Positions 12,619-25,000 of a DNA stretch of 64,000 nt are shown here, piece after piece. The DNA is from Leucocoprinus leucothites (Eukaryota; Basidiomycota; Agaricomycetes; Agaricales; Agaricaceae): positions 186,001 to 250,000 of the forward strand of contig JAACJO010000030.1 of assembly GCA_013368445.1 (NCBI GenBank). The letters are read 5' to 3'. The notes beneath the pieces were generated by a model that was given only the letters and a program-made list of their open reading frames with translations, ran no database searches and was not told the origin of the DNA. The translations under genes and the position numbers were made by a program. Numbering within the stretch: the stretch's first letter is position 1; the number at the start of each line of letters is the position of its first letter.

Positions 12619-14646
12619 ATGGGAATTTATTATCATCCAAAAACCAGGGGGTCGGAGGATTCTTCTGTTCAGACCGTGGCCTCGGAGCCCAGCGCCCCTG
12701 TCGACTCAGGCGGCTATCATGGTCACGCCCCAGAGAAAAGGATGATATGGTGGAAGGTAGACAGGCGTATCCTTCCTGTGGCGATTCTTTTGTATTTCTT
12801 TTCCTGGCTCGTGAGTTGTGCTTAACGATTTTTACATTGAGCTCACTTCCGCTAGGATCGGACTAACGTCGGCAACGCTCGAGTTGCTGGCCTACAGGAC
12901 GATTTGAAGCTGACACCCGCGCAGGTGGCTTGGGTTTCACACTCATTTCCTTCCTACATTAGCTGATCATGTCCTATAGTATAGCATGGCACTCACTGTG
13001 ACATTCGTGTAGGTCAAGCTGAGCCTTCATCTTTAACGGTACTGAATGAGGTCATTTCTAGGCCTTACATTCTAGTAGAGCTTCCATCAAATTTGGTTTT
13101 GAAGGTTTGACCAACCAGACTTAACCCTAGTAGCCTTCGCTTATTGATCGGCCTATTTGGTTAATATAGATCATTGGCCCAGACAGACTCCTCCCAGGTC
13201 TGTTGCTCTGCTGGGGCATTGTAGCTACTTGCCAAGGTAAACTGATCCACTCTAGCTTTCTCTCGACGGATTTACTGAGAAATTCAACTAGGATTCGTCC
13301 ACAATTATACGGAACTTGTTTTGTGCCGGTTTTTCCTCGGCCTCTTCGAAGGAGGCCTATACCCTGGGCTAGTAGTCTGGCTTTCGAGTTTCTACCCCCG
13401 TGATTTCCTTCAATTCAGGTATGTAGAGGTTTCGATCGTGGATTCACTAAACATTAGCTCTGATACGATTTAAGGATTGCTATCGTAGGTGCCTCAGTAG
13501 CCCTCGCGGGGGCGTTTAGTGGATTGCTTGCATTCGCCATCTCGAACATGCACGGCGTCGGAGGACGCCCAGCATGGTCTTGGATCTTCATCCTGGAAGG
13601 CGCAGTCACTGTTTTCTTTGGTGTGCTATCGTTTTGGCTCCTTCCAGCCTCGCTTGAGAGTGCCAAATTCCTTACCGGAGAAGAAAAGGATTATGTCTTG
13701 TCACGATTGCGAGAGACAAATGTCATTGATGACGGGGAGAATGACGGTAAATTTGACTGGCGTGAGGTCGGCGAGACTTTTAAGCTTCCTCATTTCTGGT
13801 TGCTATTTGTTATTAGTTTCTTGGGTGGTGAGTGTCCATCACTTGAGTATCCAAAGATAGTCTTCATTTTGAATAACAGGAGTTTTCAACTATGGTGTTG
13901 GATAGTAAGTTTTGTTCTCTGTGTTCAGACTTATTCAATATCTTCACCAGTTTCGCTCCTTCTATCGTCCATTCTCTCGGGTTTTCGTCGATCCAGTCAC
14001 AGCTAATGACAGTACCTCCCTTTGCAGCCGGTTTCATCAGTAAGTAATGCTACAATATTAATTGAAAGATGCTCATATACCAGCTGCACAGTTAACCTGG
14101 TCACTGCATATTTAGCTGACATATATCACTCGAGAGGGCTTGTAGTGATATTCTCAGCCATTTGTTCGGCCATCGGAATCTCGATATATCTCGGTAAGCC
14201 CGCATCAGTTCCCCGATATTGGATTTGTTCCTCAAATCGTCCATGAAATCATAGGTTCAGCTGATAAATGGGTTCTCTATGGAAGCCTTTTTCTCGTCAT
14301 CGGAGGAGGCGGTTGTGGCGGGCCCGCGTTTGTCACATGGCAAGCGAACAATACTTCTCCTTATATCCGTCGGGCAACTGGCGTGGCAATGCTAGCCATC
14401 ATGAATAACGCTGGTGGGATTCTTTCGACATGGCTTCTTGGATCGCTTTCCCCTGCTCCGAGATATTCTAAAGCTATGCTTGTGATGCTGGTCTTCTCCT
14501 GCTTGATTGCAGTGATCGCAGTGATCAATATAGCTTATTTACGGCATCAGAATGAGAGGAAAAGGGTTATCAGAGAGAGAATGAGGAAAGAGGATGAGCC
14601 CTCCGGGCTAGGGGATAGGAGCGCATGGTTTGTGTACATTCTGTAG
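12619..14646 (+). CDS. Dal5-type MFS anion:cation symporter, copy 1
   Basis: This is a major facilitator of the allantoate permease (Dal5/ACS) family, which imports organic anions such as allantoate, nicotinate, pantothenate or small peptides at the plasma membrane. Ten introns and eleven exons give about 490 residues. Family landmarks are IWWKVDRRILP before TM1, SWLDRTNVGNARVAGLQDDL, PYILVELPSNLVLK, CRFFLGLFEGGLYPG, PAWSWIFILEGAVTV, and a C-terminal basic loop ending KEDEPSGLGDRSAWF. The start at 12619 is the first ATG of the frame and gives the usual acidic, disordered N-terminus. Every intron is GT-AG and no disruption was found. The next gene is a close paralogue with introns at matching positions. 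Substrate is unknown. Confidence 0.9.
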
Positions 14647-15957
14647 CTGCTGTTTTTGTTGTGAAGAGTCGGTTGTCAGGGTCTAAGAAGGATGAAGAAT
14701 CTTGATATTAGTATTATTTTCGGTATTTGGGGATGTTTATTCGACATAATTTTCGTGAAATTTCCAGTTCACCGCCGATGTTGCTCCCACCTGGCACTCA
14801 CGGAGCCGCTTTCCCGGCTCCTTTCTCTGGCCCAGCCCAGGCCTATCAGTAACTCCACTCATTGTCTCTCTAACATATGAATAAGCATATGAATCAACTT
14901 TTCATCGACTTCCCTCGGATATGCTATTGCTGAAAGCCATAAGACTACCGGTGTGGCCAGATCAAGAGGGCGATGACTGACAACGACCTTTATGACTGCC
15001 CGTGCATGTTCATCGAAAGCTTAATCCCACTTTTTCATGTTTCTTCAGGCCTCGCGATATCCCCTGGTCTGCTGACTCTTTTCCCCCCGGACCACTCTCT
15101 AGTCGCTGAAGCATACTTCGAACAAAGCGCTCGTGCCGAATACCTCGTCGCGCCTCGGTTATTTTACTCGATCATGTTCCATATCTTCGTCCTTTCTCGC
15201 TTGCCTCAAAGCGCGTTGATGCTCAGTTGCTTAGAGTTCGCTCTCGTTTCATGACATTTACTACCTGGATTATGGATTAGACAAGAGTGGCTATCTTTTT
15301 CGACGGTGCTTCTCAATCCTACCCGTAGTCCGCTCTCTCACAGGGAAAGAAATGAGTAGCTGCATATATCAGCGGTAGTTGTCACAGCAAGAGGAACGAT
15401 AATGCTCTTCGCTTGATCCCGTTCTATCGTAGGTCTTTTCGTATATCTCAATACAAGGAAATCTTATCCCATCTCACGACTAGAATAGCTCCTACAGACA
15501 AATGGAGAGTTTACAGAAGCTTTTTCTCACAACCGTCAGAACGACTTGTTTACAATCATCCTATTTAATCTGGATGGCCGATATATTGTCTCCCATTCGT
15601 CGAGCAGGCGGGGCAGTTGTTTCATCTATGACAGCCAATCCTGCTCTAGAGAACTCAATTATCGTGGCTTCTTGCATCCTTACCGGCTCCCCTACGCTGT
15701 ACGAAAGCCACAATCTTGTTCATATTCTCAGAGACCTTTTGATCACACGGAAGACTAGCTTTACTCACAGTGCTTTGGTCACTTGAGTTCACACTAGATG
15801 CCACTCTTCCGATTGACCCAATTCAGCCAGAACCTCGGCTTGATAAGCTTTGGGGTATAAATCCACCCAGAATGTGACACGCTCACCACTTATAAAGCTC
15901 GAATCCGGGATCGTTGGGATCTCGGGCTTCCTCAACTGTCGTAAGACTTGTGCTGGT
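14647..15957. other. intergenic between the tandem transporters
   Basis: 1.3 kb. A frame at 14973-15254 (93 codons, real ATG) and overlapping frames at 15502-15786 show no motif I recognise. I treat the stretch as spacer plus the promoter of copy 2, which contains two TATA boxes near its right end. Confidence 0.45.
15856..15896 (+). promoter_or_regulatory. paired TATA boxes of transporter copy 2
   Basis: TATAAA occurs at 15856-15861 and again at 15891-15896, 102 and 67 bp before the ATG at 15958. Both lie downstream of an in-frame ATG at 15850, which argues that translation starts at 15958. Confidence 0.5.
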
Positions 15958-18028
15958 ATGGAGAAGCCAGGAAAATCCTCCGCAGAATCGGACAAGCCAC
16001 GTACTCCTCAACATGTTTATTCAGATAGTTCCACTGATGGTGCAGTGGAATCACTAACCAAGGCTAACGAAGCTAGACTTGAGAAGGTGATCTGGTGGAA
16101 GGTGGATATGTACATCCTTCCTGCCTCAATCTTGATTTATTTGCTGTCTTGGATAGTGCGTGTATGTCAACAGTACGCTGTCTCTGTGGTCTAAGTCATT
16201 ATAGGACCGAACAAACATTGGCAATGCTCGGGTGGCTGGACTGCAAGATGATTTACAGCTGACTCCTACGGAGGTAAATATTCAATATTCAGATTTTTCC
16301 CTCTTAGCCATTGCGTTTAATTTCTCATATTTCGCAGTATAGCATAGCTTTGACTATCACATTTATGTGAGCATCTTGAAGTTGGATACCCACCGATGCT
16401 AAGGCACGAAGCAGTCCGTACATTCTTATTGAGCTACCCTCGAACCTTATTCTCAAGGTACAGTAATCCTCGTCACATTCACCCGATTACCATGAATTAA
16501 TGTAGATGGTCCATACAGATCGTTGGACCGAATATTCTACTTCCCACTTTGCTTGTCTGTTGGGGTATCGTAAGCACCTTGCAAGGTAAAACACTTCTCA
16601 TCGCGTCCTCTTCATCTAAATAACACGAATATCTAAGGTGTAGTCGAGAATTATTCAGGGTTCATTGCTTGTCGTTTCTTTCTCGGTTTCTTCGAAGGTG
16701 GTCTGTTCCCGGGACTCGTCCTTTACCTGTCATGTTTCTATCCTCGTGATCTTCTTCAACTTAGGTATGGAGCACCCCCGACCATTGTGGTGTAATCCTT
16801 AACAGTCTGACATATCCGATATAGGATATCAGCCCTCTTCTCCTCGGTTGCGCTTTCGGGTGCATTCAGCGGTCTCCTCGCCACAGCGATCTCAAAGATG
16901 GATGGTGTGGGCAATCGCCCGGCTTGGGCCTGGATTTTCATCCTTGAAGGTCTCTTCACCATCGTCTTTGGGATTCTCTCTTTTTGGATTCCCCCGCAAT
17001 CGCCTGACACCGCGTGGTTCTTGTCTTCGGAAGAGAAGGCTTATGTTACACAGCGACTCAAAGAAGCTAATAGCGCTGGAAGAGATGATTTGGGTCAATT
17101 CAGCTGGCGTGAGGTTGGTGAGGCATTTAAATCGCCTCATATTTGGTTTTTGGCAGTGAACACGTTCTTTGGCAGTGAGTAAACACTATCTTCCATGTTG
17201 GGTTGAAGAATTAATGGTCCGACGTCTTCCCTGTCTAGGTGCCATTGTCTATGCTTTGGCATAGTCAGTATTCTTTTTCTTATTTTCGGGCCACTCAAAT
17301 TCTGATTAGTTTTGCAGCTTTGCCCCATCAATCGTCTTTACGCTAGGATTTTCACCCATTCGTACCCAGCTCATGAGCGTTCCGCCGTTTGCCGCTGCTT
17401 TCATTGGTACGTAATCAATATTCATGGAATCTAGTCACGGGTGTTTGCAACTTGAGTACTCATCACGTTCCCCTGCATAGTCACACTTACTACTGCGTAC
17501 TTAGCGGATAAATACCATGCTCGAGGATTGACAGTAATGTTTTCTTCTCTCTGCTGCATCGGGGGATTTGCGATGTATCTAGGTCAGAATATTGATGTGT
17601 TCACAGGTTACTTTTGAGCTCACATTGTCCGAACAGGTTCAACGGAGAAATGGGTTTTGTACGGTAGCCTCTTTCTCACAATCGGAGGCGGCAGCTCATT
17701 GGGACCTGCGCACACTACATGGCAGTCAAACAACACATCACCGCATATCCGTCGAGCAACAGGTATCGCATTTCTGATCATGATGGCCAATTGTAGTGGT
17801 ATTCTGGCGATTTGGCTCTTTGGATCATTATCTTTGCCTCCAAGGTATACGGAAGCCATGGTCGTGATGCTTGTTTTTTCGTGTTTGATCGAATTTGTTG
17901 CTGTACTGAACATTGCTTATCTGTGGTCTCAGAATAAGAGGAAAAGAACAATCAGAGAGACAATGAAAAAGGAGGATGAGTCTCCTGGCTTGGGTGACAG
18001 GAGTGCCTGGTTCGAGTATATCTTATGA
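15958..18028 (+). CDS. Dal5-type MFS anion:cation symporter, copy 2
   Basis: This is a tandem paralogue of the gene ending at 14646, with the same predicted role in anion or vitamin-type substrate uptake at the plasma membrane. It has about 490 residues and again ten introns, at the same places in the protein. Shared blocks are VIWWKVDMYILP, SWIDRTNIGNARVAGLQDDL, PYILIELPSNLILK, CRFFLGFFEGGLFPG, NRPAWAWIFILEG, and the C-terminal KEDESPGLGDRSAWFEYIL. Two introns have weaker donors (GTCAGT and GTCAGA). The frame is intact after splicing. An in-frame ATG at 15850 would add 36 residues, but it lies before both TATA boxes, so 15958 is preferred. The two copies differ most in the N-terminus, the central loop and membrane helices, which suggests an old duplication with room for different substrates. 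Confidence 0.9.
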
Positions 18029-20554
18029 ATACCAGAGCATGTAAATAGGACTTGAATGCATCGTTTTCTGGTGTATTTGGTTCGTATCTTGGTGCAGATA
18101 TATTAACTTCAACGAACCTGAGGCGGAATTGGATTGAAGCAGTAAAAAAGCCCGTCACAAGGCTTGAACGGTTTGAAGGGGAACAGGCAGTTGTACCCCC
18201 GTAAATAAAATAAAATATTAGTGCGAGCGCGACCGAGTCCAACAGTCGCTGGGTGTCAAAACCACAAGAAAACGTCAACGAGGGACTGTGCGGAATTTGG
18301 AGAGGAAAGGAATAGAATTAAGCAAGATATAAAGAGATGACTGAGATAGATAGAGATTGAATAAATTTTGATTATTTCCTGATTTTCGGACAGAGACTGA
18401 GGCAAAGGTGGTCGTGGTTCATTGACTAGCTCGAAAACTGACTATGACACGTCGAAGTACACTACTAAAGTCCCTGTGGCAAACTAGTGCCTAAAGTCTG
18501 AAACCAAAGTAAATAAGTTTATTCTAAAAAAAGAATCAACGGGCGCTATGATAACAAAACTGATGTCAAATAAAAAGTAGGTGATGGGTGCTCGGGTGCG
18601 AGATCCAAGCGCAGACAGAAGCCCATCTCCACAGGTTGAACTTTTGCAACTTTCACATTTCAATTCATGGATCAGATCATTGTTAACTAGAATTTTCTGT
18701 TGTCTTGAGTCGGCCTGGGTTGAAACAAAGCCCAGGACGCCTGTTGAGTCCTAAACTATACCAAAGGCATTATCCATGGGGACCTTTCCGGTATTTCTCC
18801 TTGAATCCAAGTTAGATGCCCTCAGTACCTCCTTCACAGCATATACCGGTAAATCGAGTTTCTACACTGTCTTCCGGTTTGAGGCTACGTGTGAAAAGAT
18901 TATAGCCTTTCTTTGACAGTATCGCGAGGATGGGCCTCCAGTCGCAGTTCCGAATTTAGCATGAAATCGCCTATCGGCTTTCAGGCCCAAACTATAGTTT
19001 GTCGAGAGCTCTGTCAGCCATGAGGTGGTTGTGGGTGTAGTATAGCTCTCACCATTAGAGGGGTTGATTTAATGAAACTCGGGTTTGAGCGCAACGCTCC
19101 TGAGGGTGATAGTGGTAGAGAAGGTCAGTACCTTCCGAAAGATGAATGACCAAGCTCGTTCTTCCGAGTTCTGAACACTATTAGTGGTTTATTCTCTAGA
19201 TTGAAAGATCGCAACTCTCAATAGAATATATCTCCAGTCGACTCACCTACCCTGAGGCTCGACTCGTTAAACCATGAATGATCTTATCAATGCCAACCAT
19301 TCGCAGATTCCTCGTATCAATTTCCCTCTGTCAACGACTACCCGGACCGCCCTAGGCATCATCACCTGCCACTCTTGGAGCTCTTGGTCCTCGCAACTGA
19401 CGTGCATCATGCTCTCGGAAACTGAAACGCTCTCAAAAATAATTATTCCGTTTTCGCCGAAAGCTTGATGTGAGTTGCTGGTACATGGACATGTCGTGAG
19501 ATTACTGTGCTGCGAGAGGCTCAGCAAAAAAGCGAACCTGTATATCGTTCATGCAAATGGATCGGAGTAGGCGATGTTAACTCGTTCATATTGCACCTCC
19601 GAATGGTATCTACCTTTACATCCTTGTCACTTCAATCCTACCAACAGATGACTTCATAGAATATTCTGTTCTTTCTCAATTCCTGAGGGAGAGGTGCGCG
19701 CGCCTCGTGTCCAAGGTTGTTGGTAGTACATTTGATTCGTCCAAGGGTTGAGACTGACCATCTGCGTTGATCGAGGTGTCTCCATGCCGGTAGAGTGAAT
19801 ACCATGAGTTATGTAGGAAGGAAAATGAATGGGGAAGAGAGCTCGCAAAGCTCGGTAAAAGTAAACTCCGAATCTCTTGCTCGTACTAAGTGATTATAAC
19901 GCAATGATAGCGGTCGGCCTCTCGCTTGAATGTGTCATTGGTTCGTATGAGCGCCCGTCCTTCGTCGCGGAGCGTTCCGACTCCTAAATTACATGACATA
20001 GCCTTGTTTCCAGCAACCCACGACGCATTGGCCGATGATCTTTCCTTGGCTTCTCGATTCTCAGTAGCATTACCCTAAATAAGGTGTGTGGTAGGTAGAT
20101 ACTGACGTTTGGCAGATCATGATGGAACTGCAAAAGATGATTATCAGCTCATAGACAATCAGTGGGAATGCTTTGAAGTAGTACCACTACAGCAATCGCC
20201 TTTATATTCCATTTGATTTTTGTTCTAGCTAACCAGTAGTTAATGAACAAGGACATTGTCGACAGAAAACGATTTCAAAGCGCCCTGGCAGTATGTCCAA
20301 GGCACATTAAAGCCGTACGTGAGGACCTCCAAAGGCATTTTGATCCGTGCGAGCTTTTCAACTCCATTCGATAACCTGGTAAAGCTATTTTTAGCCAAGC
20401 ACTCAGGAGACCAACGGTTTCCTCGACCCACTGGAACCCGTTCACTAGACAAGCACATGGGATCGGATCGATAATAATGGTTCCCGTGTAATTCTATATA
20501 ATATTCGTCTTCGAAGCCACCCCGCCGCCACAGTGAACTTTTTTACTCCCAAAG
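18029..20554. other. intergenic, no gene recognised
   Basis: 2.5 kb, AT-richer than the flanking genes, with only short frames on both strands (for example 19267-19527 and 20240-20474). I see no splice-compatible gene and no repeat longer than a few bases. The last 60 bp carry a TATA box for the following gene. Confidence 0.5.
20495..20502 (+). promoter_or_regulatory. TATA box of the secreted-protein gene
   Basis: TATATAAT lies about 55 bp upstream of the ATG at 20555. Confidence 0.5.
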
Positions 20555-21583
20555 ATGAGACTACTTCAAGTGTTCGCAATCCCGCTTATCGCCTTAGCCA
20601 CCCCCTCCACCGCCCAGTAATTTCAAATTTACCAAAGCTCTTCCCTTGCCAATCTTTCTAACAAATCGGTTCTTCTAGATACGCAGACTCATGCTTAAAT
20701 GCACTTTCAGGATTGATAAACGGAAATGGACAAGCTACTCAATGCTTTGATCCGAGCGACCTCATCGACGCTGTAATACACAACACTACTTCCGTTGTCG
20801 TCCCTCTCAATCAGTGGGCTATCAGTACATGCGATGCCCCGCCTTGCAGTAACCAGACTCTCGCAACCATCGTGGATACGGTCCTTCGTGGATGCTTGAG
20901 CAAGTTTATTCCTCTAGCACAAGCGGAGTCACCTAACAGCTTGGATCTGCCTGGTCTGATCTCGCAATCGACATCGTGGCTTCAGCAATATTATCCTACT
21001 ATCCGGAAAGCAGTCTGTCTACTTGAGTAAGTGGTTCATCTTCCCTTCACATTCAACAACATCAACCATTGAACGCGGTATCAACAGCACAAGTTTTGTC
21101 ATGTGCCTCACTCAAATGATAGAGTCCATTCAAACAGTCGAAGGAACAATCACACTCGACGATCTTTTATCCACCCTCGAAACAGGTTTCGACGTATCCA
21201 GTTTCCCTGTCAACGTCACTTGTACAGACTGCAATAAAGCGATATACAATGTCCTCAAACAAGGTATTCCAAGTCTATCACCAGACATTACGACAGGCCT
21301 CGCGAAAACGTGCGGAGCTTCGTTTATAAGTGTGTATTAGACTTCTCAGTGAAATGCTTACGATTCGTTTCTGACTCTGAGGTCATGCGTACTAGATGGT
21401 GCATCTTCATCCGGAGTATCTAGCGCGGCAATTGAGGACACTAACCGTCCAGGGTCAAATGGGACGGGTGGACCCTCTGAAGGATTCGGTCAAAATGCCA
21501 GTGGTGTCATTACGATGTCTGTCGGATTCGGTGCAGCCGCTCTGACTTTGATAATTTCTGCTGTTGCTACCGTTTTGTTGTAG
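20555..21583 (+). CDS. secreted Cys-rich protein, probably GPI-anchored (DUF7729-like)
   Basis: Four exons (20555-20616, 20679-21026, 21088-21329, 21396-21583) give 279 residues. It has a clear signal peptide (LLQVFAIPLIALATPSTA) cut near AQ-Y. The mature domain has regularly spaced cysteines, including CDAPPCSNQTLATIV, a later CL, and VTCTDCNKAIYNVLKQG. There are several N-glycosylation sites (NTT, NQT, NVT, NAS). A Ser/Gly-rich spacer leads to a C-terminal hydrophobic stretch, ITMSVGFGAAALTLIISAVA, with no charged residue after it. This is the usual signal for GPI attachment. The arrangement resembles a fungal family of GPI-anchored proteins that I associate with DUF7729; that name is from memory and should be checked. 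It probably acts at the cell wall or outer membrane, and its function is unknown. Confidence 0.82.
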
Positions 21584-22014
21584 GAAAAGTGCTTGTTCGT
21601 AAGACTCGATTTGTTTGTCTGTAGTAATCATATGTCCGATGAGTGGCCTGTAAGTAGAAACACTCGTAAAATGCTGGAAAGAAATGGAAAAGATAAAAAA
21701 ACCGTATACCCTTCTCATAGGACACTGATTCGCAACGAACATTCGGATCCGACATATCTTACCACACCCAACCTCACTTCGGATTCATTTTAACAAACAA
21801 ACAAAAAAGCACAACCTAAACAAAAAAGCACAAGCATGTGTATATACGTAAAATCTTACCATACTTCAACTGAGAAACTATTAAATTCTGGATCATATCG
21901 AGAGCAGAGATAGAACGAGGAACAGACACATTTTTTCGGGGGGAGGGGGAGCGAAAGCACTCAGGGAAAGAAGCAGAGGAAAAACAAACATTACATCAAA
22001 TCAAGCATCACACC
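21584..22014. other. convergent intergenic spacer
   Basis: 430 bp between the 3' ends of two convergent genes. It is A-rich around 21790-21830 (AAAC-type runs) and otherwise shows nothing I recognise. It probably holds both 3' UTRs. Confidence 0.5.
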
Positions 22015-25000
22015 TCACCTCCTCGGCCCACCACCACCCGGAGGAGGCCTATAATACTCCCCTCCCCCTCCTCCCTCACTACCAGGCGGCACACCACCCG
22101 ACCCCGGCCCACCTACTCCAGGAGGCGGCGGCAACGGCCCACGTCTCAAAGGCGGATAATAATCCTGATAATCCTCCCTCCCTCTCCTCGGCGGCGGTCC
22201 TCCCATATCATGCGGTACATGCGGAGGAGCTTGCGATGGGGGATAACTATTACTAGCTGAAGGTGGTGGAGGTGCGGTTGGTGGTGGATGTCGACGAAGA
22301 GGTGGGGACATGCTACGTTGTCGCATACGTGTATAGGGTGGTGGTTGTCCTTGTTGGGGTGGTGCCCCGCCTCCTCCCGGTGTTGAGTTTGATTGTGGAA
22401 TGGAGGAAGGAGCTGAGGAGGGTGGTGGTGGGCCACGCGAGGAGGCGGAGGGAGGTGGATAGTCTCGAGATGAAGCGGAAGGCGGTGGAGGTGCGTATCT
22501 ATCATCTGGAGGGTACGGATCTATCATACGCAGTCAATAATTTGAAGAAGAAAAAAACAAGAGATGGAACCATACCACGATAATCCCTCTCCCTCTCCCA
22601 ACTCGCTCCAGGACCCGACGCCGACGCCGGAGGAGGCGGGACATACCTATCCCTCGATTCCCTCACCTCTCTCTCCCGATAATCCCTCTCCCTCTCCCAC
22701 TGCGAATGCGTCGGCGGTCCTCCTCCTCTCGTATCACGCCATTCATCACCACCACTACCTCCAGCAGTCGAATGAGCAGATGAAGGAGGTGGTATCCACT
22801 CTCTATCCCTCCCACCCGAAACCGGTGGAGCCACATAAGCAGGTCGACGATCTCTTTCACGATCACGGTCATCTCTAGGGATATACCTATCCCTCTCCCT
22901 CTCTCTGAAATCTCTATCCCTCTCACGATCCCTCTCACGATCTCTATCTCTATCATACCCATACCAATCTCTTGGAGGCCCTCCAGATCCCGCCGAAGTG
23001 GGTAACGGTGCCGCCGCAGGAGGGGGAGGAGCGACATATCGTCTATCATCATACCGATCGTCCAAAGGTGGGGGAGGAGGCATCGAATGATGATGATGAT
23101 GTGTAGAAGCTGGAGGAGGAGCAGGAGGAGGAGGAAGATGTTGTGGTGCCGGAGGACGTCCTCCATAACCTCCTCTCGGATCCCTCTCCCTCCCCCTCTC
23201 CCTAAACTCCCTATCCCTCACATCCCTATAATCCCTCTCCCTCAAATCCCTCTCCCTCTCACGATCCCTAGCCAAATCAGCTTGCGAAGGCGGAGAAAAA
23301 TGTCTCGGTGGAATTCCCCCAGACGTAGGTGGGGGCGGCAGCGGCTGGGATTGTGCTGGCGGGTGTAAAGATCCAGGTCCAGGTCCAGGTCCAGGTGGAT
23401 AGCGGGAATGGGAGGGAGGGTCGATGTCCATGGACATGGCATCTCGACGTAGAGGTTCACGAGATCTTGTTCTGGCCCTTTCTCTATCTCGATCTCTCTC
23501 TCGGTCTCTGTCGAGTCTGTCACGGTCGCGGTCGTCGGGGTAGTAGGATGACGGTGGTGGGGGCCTGTCACGGTCACGGTCACGAGAGAGGTCGGGGCGG
23601 TATGAACTTGGCTGAGGAGGACCTGGGCCGGGAGGGTGTTTTCCTCTTTCGCCAGGCCCTAGTCCTCCCAATGAGGGTGGCGGTGGGCCGCGACGGTCGT
23701 CTATAAAGAAGAGAATGTTAGATGGGAAAAGTGAAAAAGGCGGGGAGGCGTACCTCGTAAAGGCGACGTCGGCCTGGAATATCCTTGAATTGGAGGTCCA
23801 GTGGTCCTTGTAGGCGGCGGTGGTTCGCGATCACGAGCACCCATATCTCGTTCTCTATCCCGTTCGAAAGTAGCAGTTGATGCCGAGGTAGGAGGCACAT
23901 TAGCCGTTCTTGGAGTCTTTGGCGCTTCACTAGGCGCCCTGGTTGGTCCATTACTTGCTATACCTTGTCGGTCCGATGGATGAGGTGGCGTTGGTTGAGC
24001 ACTTGGTGTAGTACTAGCAGGAGGTACTTGTCTTCCAGCTGTAGAGCCAGCAGCGGCAGTCGTTGGTGTAGAAGTAGAAGTAGCAGAAGGCGCAATCCGT
24101 TCTTCCAGTGTTAGCCTTTCAAAGTCGCCACGTGTGAGTGCATCTGAAGCGGGACCAGACGCTTGAGGAGCTTTTCCAGCAGGGAGTCCAGGAGGGCCAC
24201 CAGGCTGTTGTTGTTGCTGTTGTTGAGCGCCGCCAGCTTGAGAAGAGGCAGTGGATGACGAGGACGCGGTACTTGCTATAGGTCCCAAGCGGTCTTGCAG
24301 AGAAGGTTTGGGTCTTTTATCATCTTCTGGTTTTGACATCTCAGAGTCTTGTTCTTTAGGCCGGGGAGGAAGGTCATTTTGATGAGTAGGAGGAGGATAA
24401 CGACCGGGTTCAGAAGAATCAGGACGAGAAGGTGGATTATTGTTGATGGATCGACGAGGGGGAGGGGGCGCATTCCTGTCATAAGTGTTATCCCAGTGTG
24501 ATGTGGGCTGCCTTCGATTCTCAGGAGCTCTATTGCCGGTGTAGTAGCTTCCGCTTCCGCTCCCGCGGTCATATGTTCTACGGGAATCATTCCAGTCTCC
24601 GCCGCGTCTGTTGCCGGGGGTGTAACCGCCCCTGCCATAGTTGTCTTCACGGTCACGATCAAAGTACCTGTCATCCCTAGTAGCTGAAGACGGGGGAGGC
24701 ATGGTGGACCTGTTATTGCTATTGTTGTTACTGGCGTTGTCATAGGAAGCAGCGGTGGGGCGACTACGATCACGATCGTCACGGTAAGACGGCCAGTCCC
24801 GTTGGCGATGGTCATCCGAGGCTGAAGGACGTGCAGAAGCCGAGTAGTCACGGTCTCGGTCTCGATCAGCAGGCTCAATGCGAGAGGCTAGACTTGTAGC
24901 ACCAGAGGCGGACGCAAGTGGCTCATTGCTCGGCTCAGTGTTGATGGATTTACCTTTGGCGTCTACAGGAGTCATGGGGTCGGCGGACCGTGAGTATCCA

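Noticed and set aside
15850..15957. Upstream in-frame ATG for transporter copy 2
   Set aside because: It precedes both TATA boxes and adds residues with no counterpart in the paralogue.
22850..23300. Repeated CTCTCCCTCT units resembling a short-spacer array
   Set aside because: They are codon-level repeats for Arg-Asp/Arg-Glu tracts, without fixed repeat and spacer lengths; not a CRISPR array.
22263..23706. Long open frames antisense to the RD-rich gene
   Set aside because: They mirror the biased codons of the real minus-strand gene and have implausible Arg/Ser or Val-rich translations.
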